Source: Thysanoteuthis rhombus
Lineage: Eukaryota > Mollusca > Cephalopoda > Oegopsida > Thysanoteuthidae
Length of the DNA stretch: 64,000 nt
Direction: 5' to 3'
Assembly (NCBI GenBank): GCA_963457665.1
Contig: OY735228.1
Coordinates: forward strand, 1,021,352 to 1,085,351
Within the stretch, counting starts at the first letter, position 1. Each line of letters starts with the position of its first letter. The notes beneath the pieces are model-generated. The model was not told the DNA's origin, ran no database searches, and saw only the letters and a program-made list of their open reading frames with translations. A program made the position numbers and the translations under genes. Below are positions 42,501 to 54,125 of the stretch, in pieces.

Positions 42501-45500
42501 TGACATGGGTTAACTAGTGATATGAATAATGAGATGAATAAAACTGAGTTTTCAAATGTTTTATCTTCAAGAATTCTGTGTGAGAGATATGTCATGGTGT
42601 GGGAAGATAACACTTGTTGAACATTTACAGGAATATCATACGACACATGAGGCAATGATTTTTGTCTCCATTTTGCAAATGATCCAAAAAACTCAATCAT
42701 TGTTCGTTGGTTTTTACAGGGCTGGTGTGCTAGCCCAACATCCAAGATAGACTACTTCACAGGGCTAGACAGCTCCTACTGCCCTACCATTTACTCAAGC
42801 TGGAGGTGGAGAAGGGGGAAGAGGATTCATGCCTTTCTCAAGAGCATTAACATTAAGTGAATGCAAATTGTCCCAGTCGGAGTTTAAATTCAGTATGCCA
42901 ATTCTATCTTCCGTACTGTTAACCATTATGCTACCCGCGCACAGAGGAGATGACCAAAATACAAACAACAATTTCTTGAAGCAAAATACAAAAAGTGGCT
43001 CGTATTCCTATCATAAAACCCCCAAAATGAATTCCAAATTCCTGAAAATTCATCTTTTCTTGTTTTAAAAAAGAGAGGTTAAAAATGAATAATAAACTGG
43101 CTAAATTGAAAGTTCTAGGAAAATTACTGAATATGTGTGCATCTAATGTTTTGCCCCGTGTTTTTTAATCTTTTATTTTCATTCAGTTTTTTGTTAGTGT
43201 TGGCAGGGGTACACACTGACTGCTTTCTAGTTTTTTTTTATTGATCCTTGAGACAATGAATTTTTTTGTTTTTCTCAATCATTTTTCTAAAGACTCTATT
43301 CCGTTTCAATTTTTAGGTCATTCGTATCTAAACTTTTTGTTAGAATACAGGCTGATTCCTCTTTTCATAGAACAATTTAAATATGGATAAGCATGTTCTT
43401 TTAACACAAAATGCCTGCCTCTCCACCCACATTCCATAATCATATTACCAGGAAAGGAACCAAAAGAATCCACTCATAATCATACTCTGTGCGTGTTGGT
43501 TGCTTGGCTGGTCCATCTGTCACAATTGAACAAATTGAATAACAATTTTGGATTTTGACAAGGTTACAAATAGCTCTACATTGATAAATATGTAAATCAT
43601 ATTTTTTTGATGAGCAATCCTCTATAATTGATAAAATAGTCATCTTTTCTTTTTTTCTTTTTGTTTTTAATCCAATACGTGATCTAATGTTACAATAAGT
43701 AAAAGGATTTTAGAATGAGTTAGTGTTTGTTTCCCTGTTTTTTTACACATTTTGCCTAAATTGTTTCCAAATTCTTCTTCTTTTTCAGGTGAAACAGCGA
43801 AAATGAATTTATTTCAAAGTATCACTAATGCCATGGAAATTGCTTTGGAAACAGATCCAACTACAAGTAAGTCAGAAAAAACAGCTAAGAAAATTTGTTT
43901 ATCCAAAAGGAAGAAAAAATCCCGAGTGTCATAAACAATCATGCAAGAAAACTGAAAACCACCTTCTTTGAGATTTTATACAGCAGCAATATTTCTGTCA
44001 GAATAAGCACAGATTTTGTTCATTTCTTCAGATGATTAACCCTTTACAGATCCAATTTATTTCCAAATTTTACTGGTTATAAGATAACTCCCATTTAAAC
44101 TTTAATTTGTGTGCCATATGTATAACATATGTATTCTGGAAAAAACTATGCCCGGGCTATATGATAGTGGCATATTTGCTCATGAATATCTGGTTTTGGT
44201 CATTTCCAGAGAAACCAAATGCAACAAAATTGCCAAAAAATGTCACATATATTGTTATAGCTACATGGAGTTGTGAAAAAACATAATAATCTCCCCTCAC
44301 TCACACACACACTTTTAACTCATCAACAGACTTGAAAATGGCCTAGAAGACATCCTGAACTTTCACAAATCTATGCCTCGTTGACACAATAGAAATTCAA
44401 TCATATATCCATCAAAATTCTCAAAATAAATCACTATCTTTAAAGCATACCACTGCTACCTGAAGGCTGGCAAGTTGCTTGGGTTAAAACCAGAGTTCTA
44501 GTCTCTCAATGGTTGATCCCTGGTAACTGCAACTTACAGTTCAAAATTCACAACATTGCTAATCATGAATAACGTCTGTTGCATCTTGCAATTCAAGGCT
44601 GCAACTCTGTTTATGGAAGTCTCCAAAAATACTGCCTATGCCAGTATATAAGGCAGACATTTGATATTATTGAAAACTATGTGTTTATTACATTGCATAG
44701 TAGGCTGTCTACCAAAGCTCGATATAGAGCGTTATCAGGCTTGGATGTGTTGCAGTGAATGGTAGTCCTCTAAATACCTTTGTGAACCATTTGTCTTATA
44801 GTCTAGCATTGAGGGAAGATTTTGTCTGTTAAATTTTGTGGTCTAGAAATGAAAATGTAATGATTCAATTAGAAAAAAATTTTGGAGGAAAAATCTGCTC
44901 AGAATATTTTTTTTTCCAGAAAAGAAAATTTTTGCTTTTTTGTTGTTAGTTTGTAAATCTGTTTATTTTTGTTAATTTGCATTTTTCTCCTTTTTTTTTT
45001 CTTTTTTCAGTTATTTTTGGAGAAGACGTTGCGTTTGGAGGCGTCTTTAGATGTACTGTTGGATTGAAAGACAAATTTGGTTTGTAACTTCTTTTTCAGA
45101 AAATAGTTCAATCTTTTTTGTATTTATAGATTAACAATTTGCAAACTACTTGTCAGACATATTTTACCACTCATGAATAAGAACATTAATGAAATGTTCA
45201 AACTTATAAAGGCTCTGCTCAAACTTGCTTTATTACTTACAAAACATTGAAGATTTTCTTCTATAATTTTACTCGTCTTTTATTGATCAATGTGAAGGTG
45301 TAGAGTGGTGTAACAGTTACTATCACAGAAAGCAGAATCAGCAGACTGGGTTCGAGTTTCAGTTGAGGCTGTTTATGTTCACTTAACTGGGAGGCCTCCA
45401 GCCTTGTAAGGCAGTCTATCTAAGAGAAGTTTACTATGACAGAAAAAAATCAATATTTTTACAGTCACCATAGCAGGTTCCAGGCCTGGTCGAGAAATTG

Positions 45501-48500
45501 GCAGGGTTAGACATGATGTCAGCCAAGATGCTGGCCTGAGAGCTAAAAATGCTACAAAACTATGAATAAATCCCCTATGAACAATTCTCATATTCAAAAT
45601 GGAGACAAACTTGCACATAGGACATTTTTATTAACCTAAATAATTCACAGCAACATCTTTTTTGTCAGTCTCCTGCTTTCTCATAGTGTGTAGCTTATTT
45701 TCACTTCTATGAAAATGTAAGTACTTGCAGATATCATGGGTTGGTGCAAACTCAAAATAATTCCCGTGCAAAATATTTTACCAGTGTTATCCAAAACAAT
45801 AACCATGCTGAAGATAATTCCATCATATCTATTAAATTCTTTTTCTTTTTATTACAATTTCTAATTTGACGTAATTCTTTTGCAGTTATTATTTCGGGTA
45901 ACACCGGGGTAATATTTCTCGAGGGATTTTTTTAGTATTAGTTCCAACCATGAAATCGGAACGTACTAGTATAAAGTCAAATTTTGAAATGTTTTGGTTA
46001 AAAATGAAAATATGAATAAATACGAATATTTGGGAGGTTGTTTCATATTTCTAAGACTTTTCATTTGACTACACAAAACAAGAAGTTTTATTTTCTATTG
46101 CTTAAACATAGTTCTTCATTTTTAGTCTTTGATCTACATTAAATTCTTGTAAATGTCTTTTAGGTAATGACCGGGTGTTTAATACTCCCCTCAGTGAACA
46201 AGGAATTGTTGCTTTCGGAATTGGTGCAGCAACAACTGGTGCCACAGCCATTGCAGAGATCCAATTTGCAGATTATATCTTCCCGGCTTTTGATCAGGTT
46301 TTTATCAACAATTCATCTTCTCTATTATTTGCTTCATCTCAATTACTAAATTTCCCAGTGCAGTGGTTCCTAAACTTTCTTGAATCGTGATACACTTAGC
46401 GTGGAAAGATTTGATCATGGCGCACTCGACCCAAAAACACTTGATTGCATTTGCATTCTGGTGGATAGGTAAATTTTGTAAGAAAAATAATGAATCATGT
46501 AATTAAAATTCTTTAAAAAGTTATTTATTTATTCATACTTTGAATAATCAGAATTACTGGTGGAACAGGTGAGACTGATGTTCACCTCACATTCAATCGA
46601 ATCATGTAAATAAATGGGGAAATATCTACATTCATTTTCCATTCCACGTTGATTTTTATGTGATACTTGCTTTTTATCGGAGCTACCTCTGAAAACCCTG
46701 TTTTGCCTTTATCAGTCATGTGATAAAAAAGCAACAGAAATGAAAGAAAGATTAGTAAAAAAATTAAGGATAATGGAAATTAATCACTTCTTTTAAATCG
46801 TATGTTTAAAAAAAAGGTAAACAGGACACTTTGCATTGAGAGATTACTATCAAACTAGTTTGTAAGTCATTACTGGGAAAGGCAATCATCATAAGGCAGC
46901 CTCACATTATGACTTTGTCAGACTAGAATGCACTGAATAAATTTCGGACTTTTGGGATCGTCTTTGATAAATGATAACAAGTTTGATGTTCATTTAAATC
47001 AGTCAGAAAGTTAAAAGTAGGTGTTGAGAGATTTTGATATTTGGTGGTTGGGTGCAGTAGCACATCAATCCACAGAAAAAAACGGAAGGACTATTAGCTT
47101 ATGGTTGTCTCCCCTCATCTTCTAGAACTATCTGACAGGCAGTAGGCCACTGTGGCCCGGAAGGACTGTTACAAAAGGACAGAATATTTTGATTAATTAT
47201 ACATTATCAGTCCAACTTTAGAGCAGCCATTCTTAAGTGAGGCCATATGACCTCCAAAGGGAATCCTAGCATATTCGAAAAGAGTCATGATTTGGAATAA
47301 TAGTAGATGAATTTCTGTCTGTTAGTGTTGTATCCCTGTTTGATAGGGGGTCCCAGGAACCTGAGAAGAGCTTTTAAGGGGGCCATGGCCAAATAAGTTT
47401 GAGAATGGCTGCTTATAGTTGAGTGATAGTACACTGGATTCAAAATCTGAGGACTGAGAAACATGTATTGTTTTTTTTTTATATCTGATGCTTTTCAGAT
47501 GAAATGTCTTTGTTACACTTTCTCTTCTCAATTTCAGATCGTGAATGAAGCTGCTAAATTCCGCTACCGTACTGGCAATCAATTTGACATCGGTGGCCTC
47601 ACTATCCGCACGCCTTGGGGGGCTGTGGGGCATGGAGCCCTTTACCATTCACAGAGTCCGGAGGCATTATTTGCTCATGTAGCAGGACTGAAAGTAAGTA
47701 ACAAAAAAATATTCAAGAAAAACTCTCTTTGTCTTTACAAGGAATTATGATTCTTGGAAAATTAATGCAGGTACACCTCTAATTTTCCGGCACCAATTAG
47801 TTGCCTGATTATCCATTTTGCCAGACGAACAGAGATCACATGACAATTGTACAATGATATACCTTTGGCCCACTTATGCACATCTCAAACATTTGAAGCA
47901 TTAGGACCTCCATAAACTTGAATGGAATAAATATTAAAGATGAATAAAATTCTAAGATGCTGCAGATAAATAAAAATGAAATGGTTTAATAATTAATCTA
48001 AATGAAACTGATACAGGTATAAAGGTTCTCCAAGGGGTTCATTGCCAATATGAAGGTGTTTCAGCTGCATTATATGTTTGTCCAGGGCTGGGGATTTTGT
48101 CATCCATAAACATTACAAATTCATGCACTCACTCAGCAACAACCCTATGGTTTGCAGACAGTTTTTCTCCACACACTTTATGAATAGATTGTACAGCTTT
48201 ACTTGACCTCTTGAAGTCATCCTTCACTTGCGTTCTAATTTCAATTTTTTATGATACGACTCCACTCAGTACGCCACCTGTGGTCACAAGAAATTCAATT
48301 ATCTGTTCGTAATTCTGTCCAAATTAAAAAATGTGCACAGCCATTAATCGCCAGAAAATTGTTGGTGTCTGTGATTCTTCATCAATAAGAACAGGTTTGG
48401 GCCTCCTTCAAGGTTTATTGTTGGTATCCATATTTCCTGACAAAAACCTGTTGAACTATTTGCACTCCAAATGCTTTGTTGATGTCATCAGCAGCTTGAG

Positions 48501-51500
48501 TAGCATTTTGTCCTAATTCAAATATCATTCTACCTTTTAGTAGACACGATTGTTGTTTAGTGACTTGAAAACCTCCAATGATAATAAAATATCTCTATTT
48601 ATATTGAATCTAAAAAAAGATGTAATTCCATTAATAAATCTTTCACTTGGCATTATTCTATATGATGTAAAACCTGAACTAACCCTCCCAAGCCAGTCTC
48701 TGTAACTCCTCGCCAGTTGGTGAGTGCAATGCTGGTCAGGCTGTAGTTGACTGGTCACTGTATCTCTGATTCTAGTCACCCCTACCTTGCCCACATCATG
48801 TTCTGATCTGAGAGGGTGCAGTTGTCAGCTAAAAGACTCAGCGGCACTGGAACAAAGACACCCGAAGGCGTCACAAATTGAAAAAGAACAATCCACACTG
48901 GGTGTATAATATGCAACAAGATTTATGTCAGTATTATTATGTATAGGTGCACCCAAGATAAAATCTTCTGTGGTCAGGATCATTTGTGGTGACAAGGAAC
49001 ATGGAATTCTATACAGTGTCCTGGCGTCTTCTCTGCACCCTCTCTGCTGTCACTCAAAAATAGCTGACTTATATAATGGTCAGCTCCCTTTGTGTGTGGA
49101 GCCAATGACTGAAGGGTTTACAATTGGTTTTTCCCCTCTCAGCTGGCAAATATTGAAATCGTTCTAACCTAAGCAATCTTCATTCCACCCTCACCAAATT
49201 CTAGAATCCATAATTTTCCTTTGGAAATATGTGTAGGCAATAGGTGGTGCCAGATCCACTGGCAATCAACTTCTCTGCCCGTAAACTAGAGGTACTTTCC
49301 CAACTCAGGGATTTTTAAACCTCTGAAAGGCAATTAATCATTCATTAGTTTTCTCTTGAAAACCCCTCTGGGGTAACCGTTCAGATTTGTAAGGACACTC
49401 AACCTCACAAGGTTATCTTATTTCAGATTTTCAGATTTTTCTAATAAACCCTTCATTATCATAGTGTCATTTTTCTAATTGACCCTTCATTTCCATAGTG
49501 TAACAAAAAAAGAACATTTCAAATGTGACTCCCTAATAATTTGTTGTTCTCCCAACAGATCGTCGTTCCTCGAGGTCCTATCCAAGCCAAGGGTCTCCTT
49601 TTAAGCTGCATTAAAGACAGAAATCCGTGTATATTCTTTGAACCAAAAATTTTGTATCGGTCATCAGTAGAAGAAGTCCCAACTGGTTCATATGAAATTC
49701 CTTTATCAAAAGCAGAAGTCATTGTCGAAGGTAAGATTCCTGATTTACATCCAAGATTCCCTCAATGATAAAATGGTCATCTTGCATCAAACGAACTGCT
49801 TCTATAAATGGTCAGGTCACTCTCATATGGCTGATTTGAGTTTAATTTTGGCCAAAAATCTTGAAGTATTTTGTATCTTCCATATAAGAATCAGTTCTGT
49901 TGAAATTCCAAAGAGAATCAAATTCTATAAATTCTTTGATCCGATTTTACAAAAATAAAAATTCAATAGGCAAATCATATATACTAGGGATGTGCGGAAG
50001 GAGGCCAACTTAATGGTGTATGGAGTAGCCTGCTATGATTGTCGTGGAAAATAATATTCCATCCATTATAAAAGACTACAGCTTCAAAGTATTTCAGTTA
50101 CCTCTCTTCAGTATTGCCAACTGAGATATTTTATACCTAAATTTAGATAATTCAGTGTTTCTAAATCCAGATAATTCAGTGTTTCTAAATCCAGATAATT
50201 CAGTGTTTCTAAATCCAGATAATTCAGTGTTTCTAAATCCAGATAATTCAGTATTTCTAAATCCAGATCATTCAGTATTTCTAAATCCAGATATTTTATG
50301 CTTTTCTTTCATTTTTAAGAATAGCTCTTCCAAACAGCCTGACACTGCAGTGCCTTGTATATTGACTTGATTGTCAACTTTGAACAATGGCCAATTGTCA
50401 ACTTATCTCTCTGCACACACACAAATTTTTTCAATTGTAGTTCAATGTTTGTTTTGTTTATACCTAGAGGCTCCTTGTAGAGCTTAGCTCTGCATCTTTT
50501 TGCAATTATACAGAATTGTTTTTCAAAATGCTGTAATAATTCAAATTATTACTATATGTGAATTCTTTTCAATCAAGAACTTTTTTCAGTGTTAATAGCA
50601 TCATTTAATTACATTTATGCCTTTTCCAAGGGTGATAGTGCAAAGTGAATACAGATTATCCCTGTCTGAGTTTTGAACCTGGCTGGTTGATTCCATAACC
50701 GATCGGCTATTGGCACCTCCTCTGATATTTCTCTATGTATGAATTTTTACATAAACCGTACGTAGATGCCTACGATTAGGGAGCTTCTGGTTTATGCAGT
50801 TTGAAATGAAAAAATGTCCTTTTTTTACAGTTTGGCTGGAAATAGCACTTCTGAGCCTAAATTTTTGCAACCTCTAGTGACCTCAATGATCTGCACCATC
50901 TATCCCTTGTCAAACTTGAGTTGAGACTCGTGTTTGACTAATTTTTAGGCCTCACTGTCCACCCATTTGGCCAGTAAACACAATATATACAAACTATCAA
51001 GTGAACAATCCCAGGCATTATGTTGATAAATTATTTGTTTCATTTGTCAGTAAAACACATTTTTTAACCTTTTTAAAGCATAAACCTACTTTTGGGTTTG
51101 ATGTGTATCTAAACAAATTCCGGTCTTTCTTGCTTCCAATCTCCTCTTGGACTAACAAAAACATCAGAACCTCTTCAGGTTGATTGTCCTATCAGATTTT
51201 CAATACAGTTTTACAGTTGTATAATACAATAGATTTAGATTATTGTTACTTTAAAGATTTGTCTAATATTCTTTTCTTTCCTCCCCCTCTTCATTAGGCA
51301 ATGATATTACAATGATTGGTTGGGGAACACAAGTTCATGTACTCCGAGAAGTTGCGGCTATGGCTGAAGACCGTCTCAACGTAAGCTGTGATGTGATAGA
51401 TCTGCGTACAATTTTACCCTGGGACAAAGATACCGTCATTCAGGTGAGTTTCTATTTCTCCCAAACTGATTCTTAAGATGTCCTTTTTGACTTTACTTAA

Positions 51501-53948
51501 ATGTATCATTGTAGCAAGAGATACTGTATTTCCGACTATGTTAGACAATTTTTTTTATCCAAAAAGTTGCCTCCAAAAATCACCCTGCTTCTTATAACCC
51601 AATATTTGGGTTTGGATAGAATTTACAGTGAAGCTTACTGATAATACGCTAATACCTGAATACCCATTTAACACACTAGTCCTCTGACTATAGAATGAAA
51701 TATATATGATTATAAATGATTAAATCAAAATAATTTTAAATTTAAAAACCATTAGACAGAAACCAGAGCACCGCACTTAATAGCCCCACTTTATTTCCTG
51801 GCACTTGATAACGTACCATATTTATCTACGTAGCATTTTGTTCATTGCTGAGTACGGATGCTCCACTAACTTTTAAACCCGCCTGGGTCATAACATCAAC
51901 ATAGTATGTACTGCTTGTACAATGCTGAACTTGGTGAGCTTACTCATAAACCCCAAACAAAGTAGCCAAAGCAGGTGAGCTATGAGAGCAGATACACCGC
52001 TATTCTGAGAGAGACATCGATTTGTGCTTTTTTTCCCAGAACTCTTAGTTTCTATTGGAGTTTTTAAAAGAAATGAAAAACACAAATCCATTTCTCTCTT
52101 GACAACTTGACCCAATCATTGTGGGTGGTGTTGAAAGGCTATTTTCTTAGTCTTGGTGGTGTTTTTTCAGTTTTTCCCTAAATATTCCTTTCCAAATTAC
52201 GGGTGTGTTCTATATGGCAGGAAATACAGTAATTTAATAAGAACCAAACATTTAGAGCAGACAGCAGTGAAGATAACCTGAGTTTTATCTCAGAGACTTA
52301 CAAAACCAATTCAATGTTATTCCAATTCATGTGTTAGTCGAGTCTGAGTGATAACGCTGGGATTATCTCCCCTTGTAACCCAATCTGTCAACCGTGTTAG
52401 TGCAAGCAGTTAGAGAATCTTCTTTCATTACATTTTGACTGTGTTTTTTTTTTTTCAGTCGGTCCAGAAGACTGGTCGTCTCCTCGTGGCTCATGAAGCT
52501 CCGATCACAGGTGGATTCGCAGCAGAAATAGCCTCAACAATTCAGGTAGGGAAGTAATTTTGTCCTTACTTTTAGAAAAAATTATTTTTTGTTACGACTC
52601 ATTTCTGATGACCTGGTTACTATTATACATTGATTTATTTGAACTGTTGTCCTCATTTTGGATCTTAACTTTAAATTTTATAAATTTCTCCATCTAAGTA
52701 ACAATGTAATTTATCAAAAATAGCAACATGTTCACTATCTGTAAATTCTGTAGTGTTTGTTATGAGAAAATTATTCCTTTTTCTAAAAAAATAATAAAAA
52801 CATAACAAAAAATAAATTCATCAAAAAAAAAAATCCATGAAAAGCAGCAAGACATTTTTGTATGGATAATTGTTCTCTGCTTATACCCCCATCAAGAGTG
52901 TTGCCAGGTTAGGTACACACTGACATTTGTTAGAAAGACCCATTTCCAGATTGTCAAAACACTGTTCCGTCTAAGGCACCTGATATTCCCCAATGGTCAC
53001 CCATCTAGTGACCAGGTTCTATGTTGCTCAACTTCAGTGATGTTATGAGAAAGTGTATTCAACCTGACTTGGCTGTAAAATCTTTGTATGGAGATTTTTT
53101 TTTTTTCCTCAGACCTCAGTTACCTTAATTATTCTTCAAATGAAAAGATTTCCAAATGTTTTGTGACCTGCAACAGTCTTTGTGACTCCTACTTCAAATT
53201 GGGTACAATTTAGTGAAGATGGTCCAGATTGGACATTGCACATCATCACACAGATATACGATCTGTAGAAAATTTATGAAGTTTAGCAGTAACAATATTA
53301 TTCATGTATTTACTTGTGTTTTTCTTACATGAACTTTCTCTTTATTTATACATCATTTTTAACATACATATATCTGCTTGGATAGTGTAATGTTTAGCAC
53401 ATCTGCCTCACACCTAAAAGGTCCAGGTTCGATAGTGTGGAAAACTCTTCCTTTAGACAAATTTCCCTGTGCACCCAAGAGCTAATGATCAGGGTGGAGG
53501 TATCCCTTTGCAGGACTGGCATCCTGCCTAAGGGGTTGTCTTGAAAACTCTGAGCAAAGTTGTGGTCTCTAACTCAAGACTTGTAAGGATCACTAAGCTG
53601 ATACATGCAACAGAAACCTGGATTTAGTCACCAGCCATTATACTCCATTGAGAGACGTCTCTTGAGAGACTTTACCAAGTGTGTGCAAATGTGAAATTCA
53701 TACATATTATGTGGCATCTGGAGATCTCCAATTAGAACCACCTTCACTAAATTGTGCTTCTTCTGTTAAATGTACACAATTACTTCTATGCTTTTTTTTC
53801 TCCCCAGGCTGAATGCTTTTTGCAATTGGAGGCCCCAATTGAGCGTGTTTGCGGTTACGACACTCCATTCTCCCACACCCATGAACCATTTTATTTACCT
53901 GACAAATGGAGGTGCTTCGAAGGTGTTAAAAAACTCATCAACTTTTGA
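38818..53948 (+). CDS. BCKDHB: branched-chain 2-oxo acid dehydrogenase E1 beta subunit, mitochondrial (complete, 9 exons)
   Basis: E1 beta pairs with E1 alpha (BCKDHA) as a thiamine-diphosphate heterotetramer in the mitochondrial matrix and decarboxylates the 2-oxo acids of leucine, isoleucine and valine. The assembled protein has 374 residues (human 392). Residues 1-30 are basic and Ser-rich ([20 protein letters not shown]), fitting a mitochondrial presequence. The mature part shows the family blocks: [149 protein letters not shown] and the end [20 protein letters not shown]. The GEDV and EQGI regions contain residues that contact the cofactor in the fold. Intron phases are consistent throughout. 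It is probably intact and expressed. Confidence 0.96.
39421..39510. repeat. CA/TA microsatellite
   Basis: An ACACAC run is followed by about 30 TA repeats and GATA repeats. A likely polymorphic site. Confidence 0.9.
40053..40263. mobile_element. hAT-like non-autonomous element
   Basis: The left end GACGGTTCTCAACCTGGG and right end TTGGGAACCACTG are imperfect inverted copies of a CAGTGGTTCTCAA-type hAT terminus. TATTTAAT and TATTTATT at the two sides could be an 8-bp target duplication with one change. The interior has a tRNA-like segment at 40145-40200. Confidence 0.5.
40392..41570 (+). mobile_element. 5'-truncated RTE-type LINE (reverse transcriptase pseudogene)
   Basis: The 40392-41171 frame reads as non-LTR reverse transcriptase: [65 protein letters not shown] (catalytic F/YADD present as IADD) and [13 protein letters not shown]. 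After the stop at 41169-41171 similarity continues in other frames: [15 protein letters not shown] near 41283-41327 and [20 protein letters not shown] near 41458-41517. The 3' end is TGATGATGATGATGATGG at 41559-41576, typical of RTE elements. It lacks the endonuclease, has stops and shifts, and is dead. Confidence 0.85.
42815..42950 (-). repeat. tRNA-derived SINE copy
   Basis: Shares GAGGATTCATGCCTTTC, AAGTGAATGCAAATTGTCCC and GGAGTTTAAATTC with 33263-33412. Pol III boxes read on the - strand and are decayed. Confidence 0.55.
43789..43866 (+). CDS. BCKDHB: BCKDHB exon 2
   Basis: Acceptor TTCTTTTTCAG and donor GTAAGT. It encodes [20 protein letters not shown] and TDPTT with split codons at both ends (Gly48 in, Ile74 out). 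Confidence 0.94.
43867..45010. other. BCKDHB intron 2
   Basis: AT-rich intron. Nothing beyond simple repeats is evident. The T-tract before the acceptor is long. Confidence 0.7.
45011..45079 (+). CDS. BCKDHB: BCKDHB exon 3
   Basis: Acceptor CTTTTTTCAG and donor GTTTGT. It encodes [18 protein letters not shown] and KDKF. The GEDV region contributes to the thiamine diphosphate site in the family. Confidence 0.95.
45080..46163. other. BCKDHB intron 3
   Basis: Contains a tRNA-like SINE head (about 45297-45370, B-box GGGTTCGAGTTTC). Otherwise nothing resolved. Confidence 0.6.
46164..46297 (+). CDS. BCKDHB: BCKDHB exon 4
   Basis: Acceptor GTCTTTTAG and donor GTTTTT (weak). It encodes residues 98-141, [20 protein letters not shown] to [11 protein letters not shown]. 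Confidence 0.95.
46298..47537. other. BCKDHB intron 4
   Basis: Contains one hAT-like end (CAGTGGTTCCTAAAC at 46361-46375) and a short element with inverted ends (47221-47414). Confidence 0.6.
47221..47414. mobile_element. hAT-like MITE
   Basis: GAGCAGCCATTCTTAAGT at 47221-47238 is inverted relative to GTTTGAGAATGGCTGCTT at 47397-47414 (few mismatches). The ends resemble the CAG.GGTTCTCAA type. The interior is non-coding. Confidence 0.55.
47538..47693 (+). CDS. BCKDHB: BCKDHB exon 5
   Basis: Acceptor CTCAATTTCAG and donor GTAAGTAA. It encodes residues 142-193, from [20 protein letters not shown] to AHVAGLK, phase 0 at both ends. Confidence 0.95.
47768..48260 (-). pseudogene. Tigger/pogo (CENP-B-like) transposase remnant
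   Basis: CAGGTACACCTCTAATTTTCCGGC near 47768 (shown as two parts: CAGGTACACCTC, TAATTTTCCGGC) resembles a pogo/Tigger terminal repeat. On the - strand at about 48030-48200 the frame reads [31 protein letters not shown] and AAETPSYWQ, matching the LSA.H..A..F..EF, NADETSLFW region of Tigger transposases. The catalytic Asp of NADET is replaced by Ala, and stops are present. Dead fragment. Confidence 0.6.
48310..48580 (-). pseudogene. mariner transposase remnant (N-terminal HTH)
   Basis: On the - strand the frame reads [20 protein letters not shown] then [14 protein letters not shown], matching the mariner N-terminal helix-turn-helix pattern (RR.I..E...G.NA.QAA..I...FG...V). It ends in stops and loses similarity near 48400. 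Probably unrelated to the Tigger fragment beside it. Confidence 0.6.
49559..49730 (+). CDS. BCKDHB: BCKDHB exon 6
   Basis: Acceptor TTCTCCCAACAG and donor GTAAGATT. It encodes residues 194-250 ([20 protein letters not shown] ... KAEVIVE) and the first base of Gly251. Confidence 0.95.
50137..50296. repeat. 24-bp tandem repeat, about 6.5 copies
   Basis: The unit CTAAATCCAGATAATTCAGT plus GTTT repeats with few changes. It is open in one frame (FLNPDNSV), an accident of a unit divisible by three, not a gene. Confidence 0.92.
50615..50725 (-). repeat. tRNA-derived SINE copy with recognisable A and B boxes
   Basis: On the - strand, TAGCCGATCGGTTATGG (A box) and GGTTCAAAACTC (B box) are correctly ordered and spaced, as in tRNA-derived SINEs. 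This is the best preserved of three related copies. Confidence 0.7.
51298..51443 (+). CDS. BCKDHB: BCKDHB exon 7
   Basis: Acceptor CCCTCTTCATTAG and donor GTGAGTT. It encodes residues 252-299 ([20 protein letters not shown] ... WDKDTVIQ). An internal GTAAGC at 51381 could act as a cryptic donor. Confidence 0.95.
51444..52458. other. BCKDHB intron 7
   Basis: Contains a single arm (52328-52393) of the MITE family seen at 5403-5645. Otherwise no feature. Confidence 0.65.
52459..52545 (+). CDS. BCKDHB: BCKDHB exon 8
   Basis: Acceptor TTTTTTTTTTCAG and donor GTAGGG. It encodes [20 protein letters not shown] and AAEIASTIQ (residues 300-328), phase 0 at both ends. Confidence 0.95.
52546..53807. 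other. BCKDHB intron 8
   Basis: Contains a tRNA-type SINE (about 53382-53650). Confidence 0.65.
53382..53650 (+). repeat. tRNA-derived SINE
   Basis: The head GGATAGTGTAATGTTTAGCA (A-box region) and GGTCCAGGTTCGATAGTG (B box) are tRNA-like. A conserved-looking body follows (GGTGGAGGTATCCC, TGGCATCCTGCCTAAGG, ACTTGTAAGGATCACTAAGC). This is a different SINE family from the 33263/42815/50615 group. Confidence 0.65.
53808..53948 (+). CDS. BCKDHB: BCKDHB exon 9 (C-terminal)
   Basis: Acceptor TTCTCCCCAG. It encodes residues 329-374 ([20 protein letters not shown] ... KKLINF), stop TGA at 53946-53948. The [16 protein letters not shown] block is highly conserved in the family. Confidence 0.96.
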   Translation, partial: AECFLQLEAPIERVCGYDTPFSHTHEPFYLPDKWRCFEGVKKLINF

Positions 53949-54119
53949 TTCAATGTTGGCTTATAAGGAATCAATTGTCCGTCATATGTGTGATCTACTA
54001 GCAACGATGGGTGCTTAAGGATATGAACAGTTGGCACAAGGTCAGCTGGTCATGAGCTCCCTTTGTACATTACTGAGAGGCAGGAATAAGGCCTTATGCA
54101 GACTCTATAAACTGCTAGA

Positions 54120-54125
54120 AATAAA
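54120..54125 (+). terminator. poly(A) signal AATAAA of BCKDHB
   Basis: AATAAA lies 172 bases past the BCKDHB stop codon and is followed by a GT/T-rich stretch (54150-54180), as expected of a downstream element. Confidence 0.6.

Larger units (their letters stand above)
38960..43788. other. BCKDHB intron 1
   Basis: Contains a CA/TA microsatellite (39421-39500), a hAT-like MITE (40053-40263), an RTE LINE pseudogene (40392-41570), a possible degenerate inverted-repeat element (41768-42090) and a tRNA-SINE copy (42815-42950). No additional exon. Confidence 0.7.
47694..49558. other. BCKDHB intron 5
   Basis: Contains a Tigger/pogo remnant (47768-48260) and a mariner N-terminal remnant (48310-48580). 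A less AT-rich unresolved segment lies at 48650-49170. Confidence 0.6.
49731..51297. other. BCKDHB intron 6
   Basis: Contains a 24-bp tandem repeat array (50137-50296) and a tRNA-SINE copy (50615-50725). Confidence 0.7.

Noticed and set aside
50155..50370. ORF with repeated FLNPDNSV octapeptide
   Set aside because: Entirely explained by a 24-bp intronic tandem repeat whose unit length is a multiple of three.
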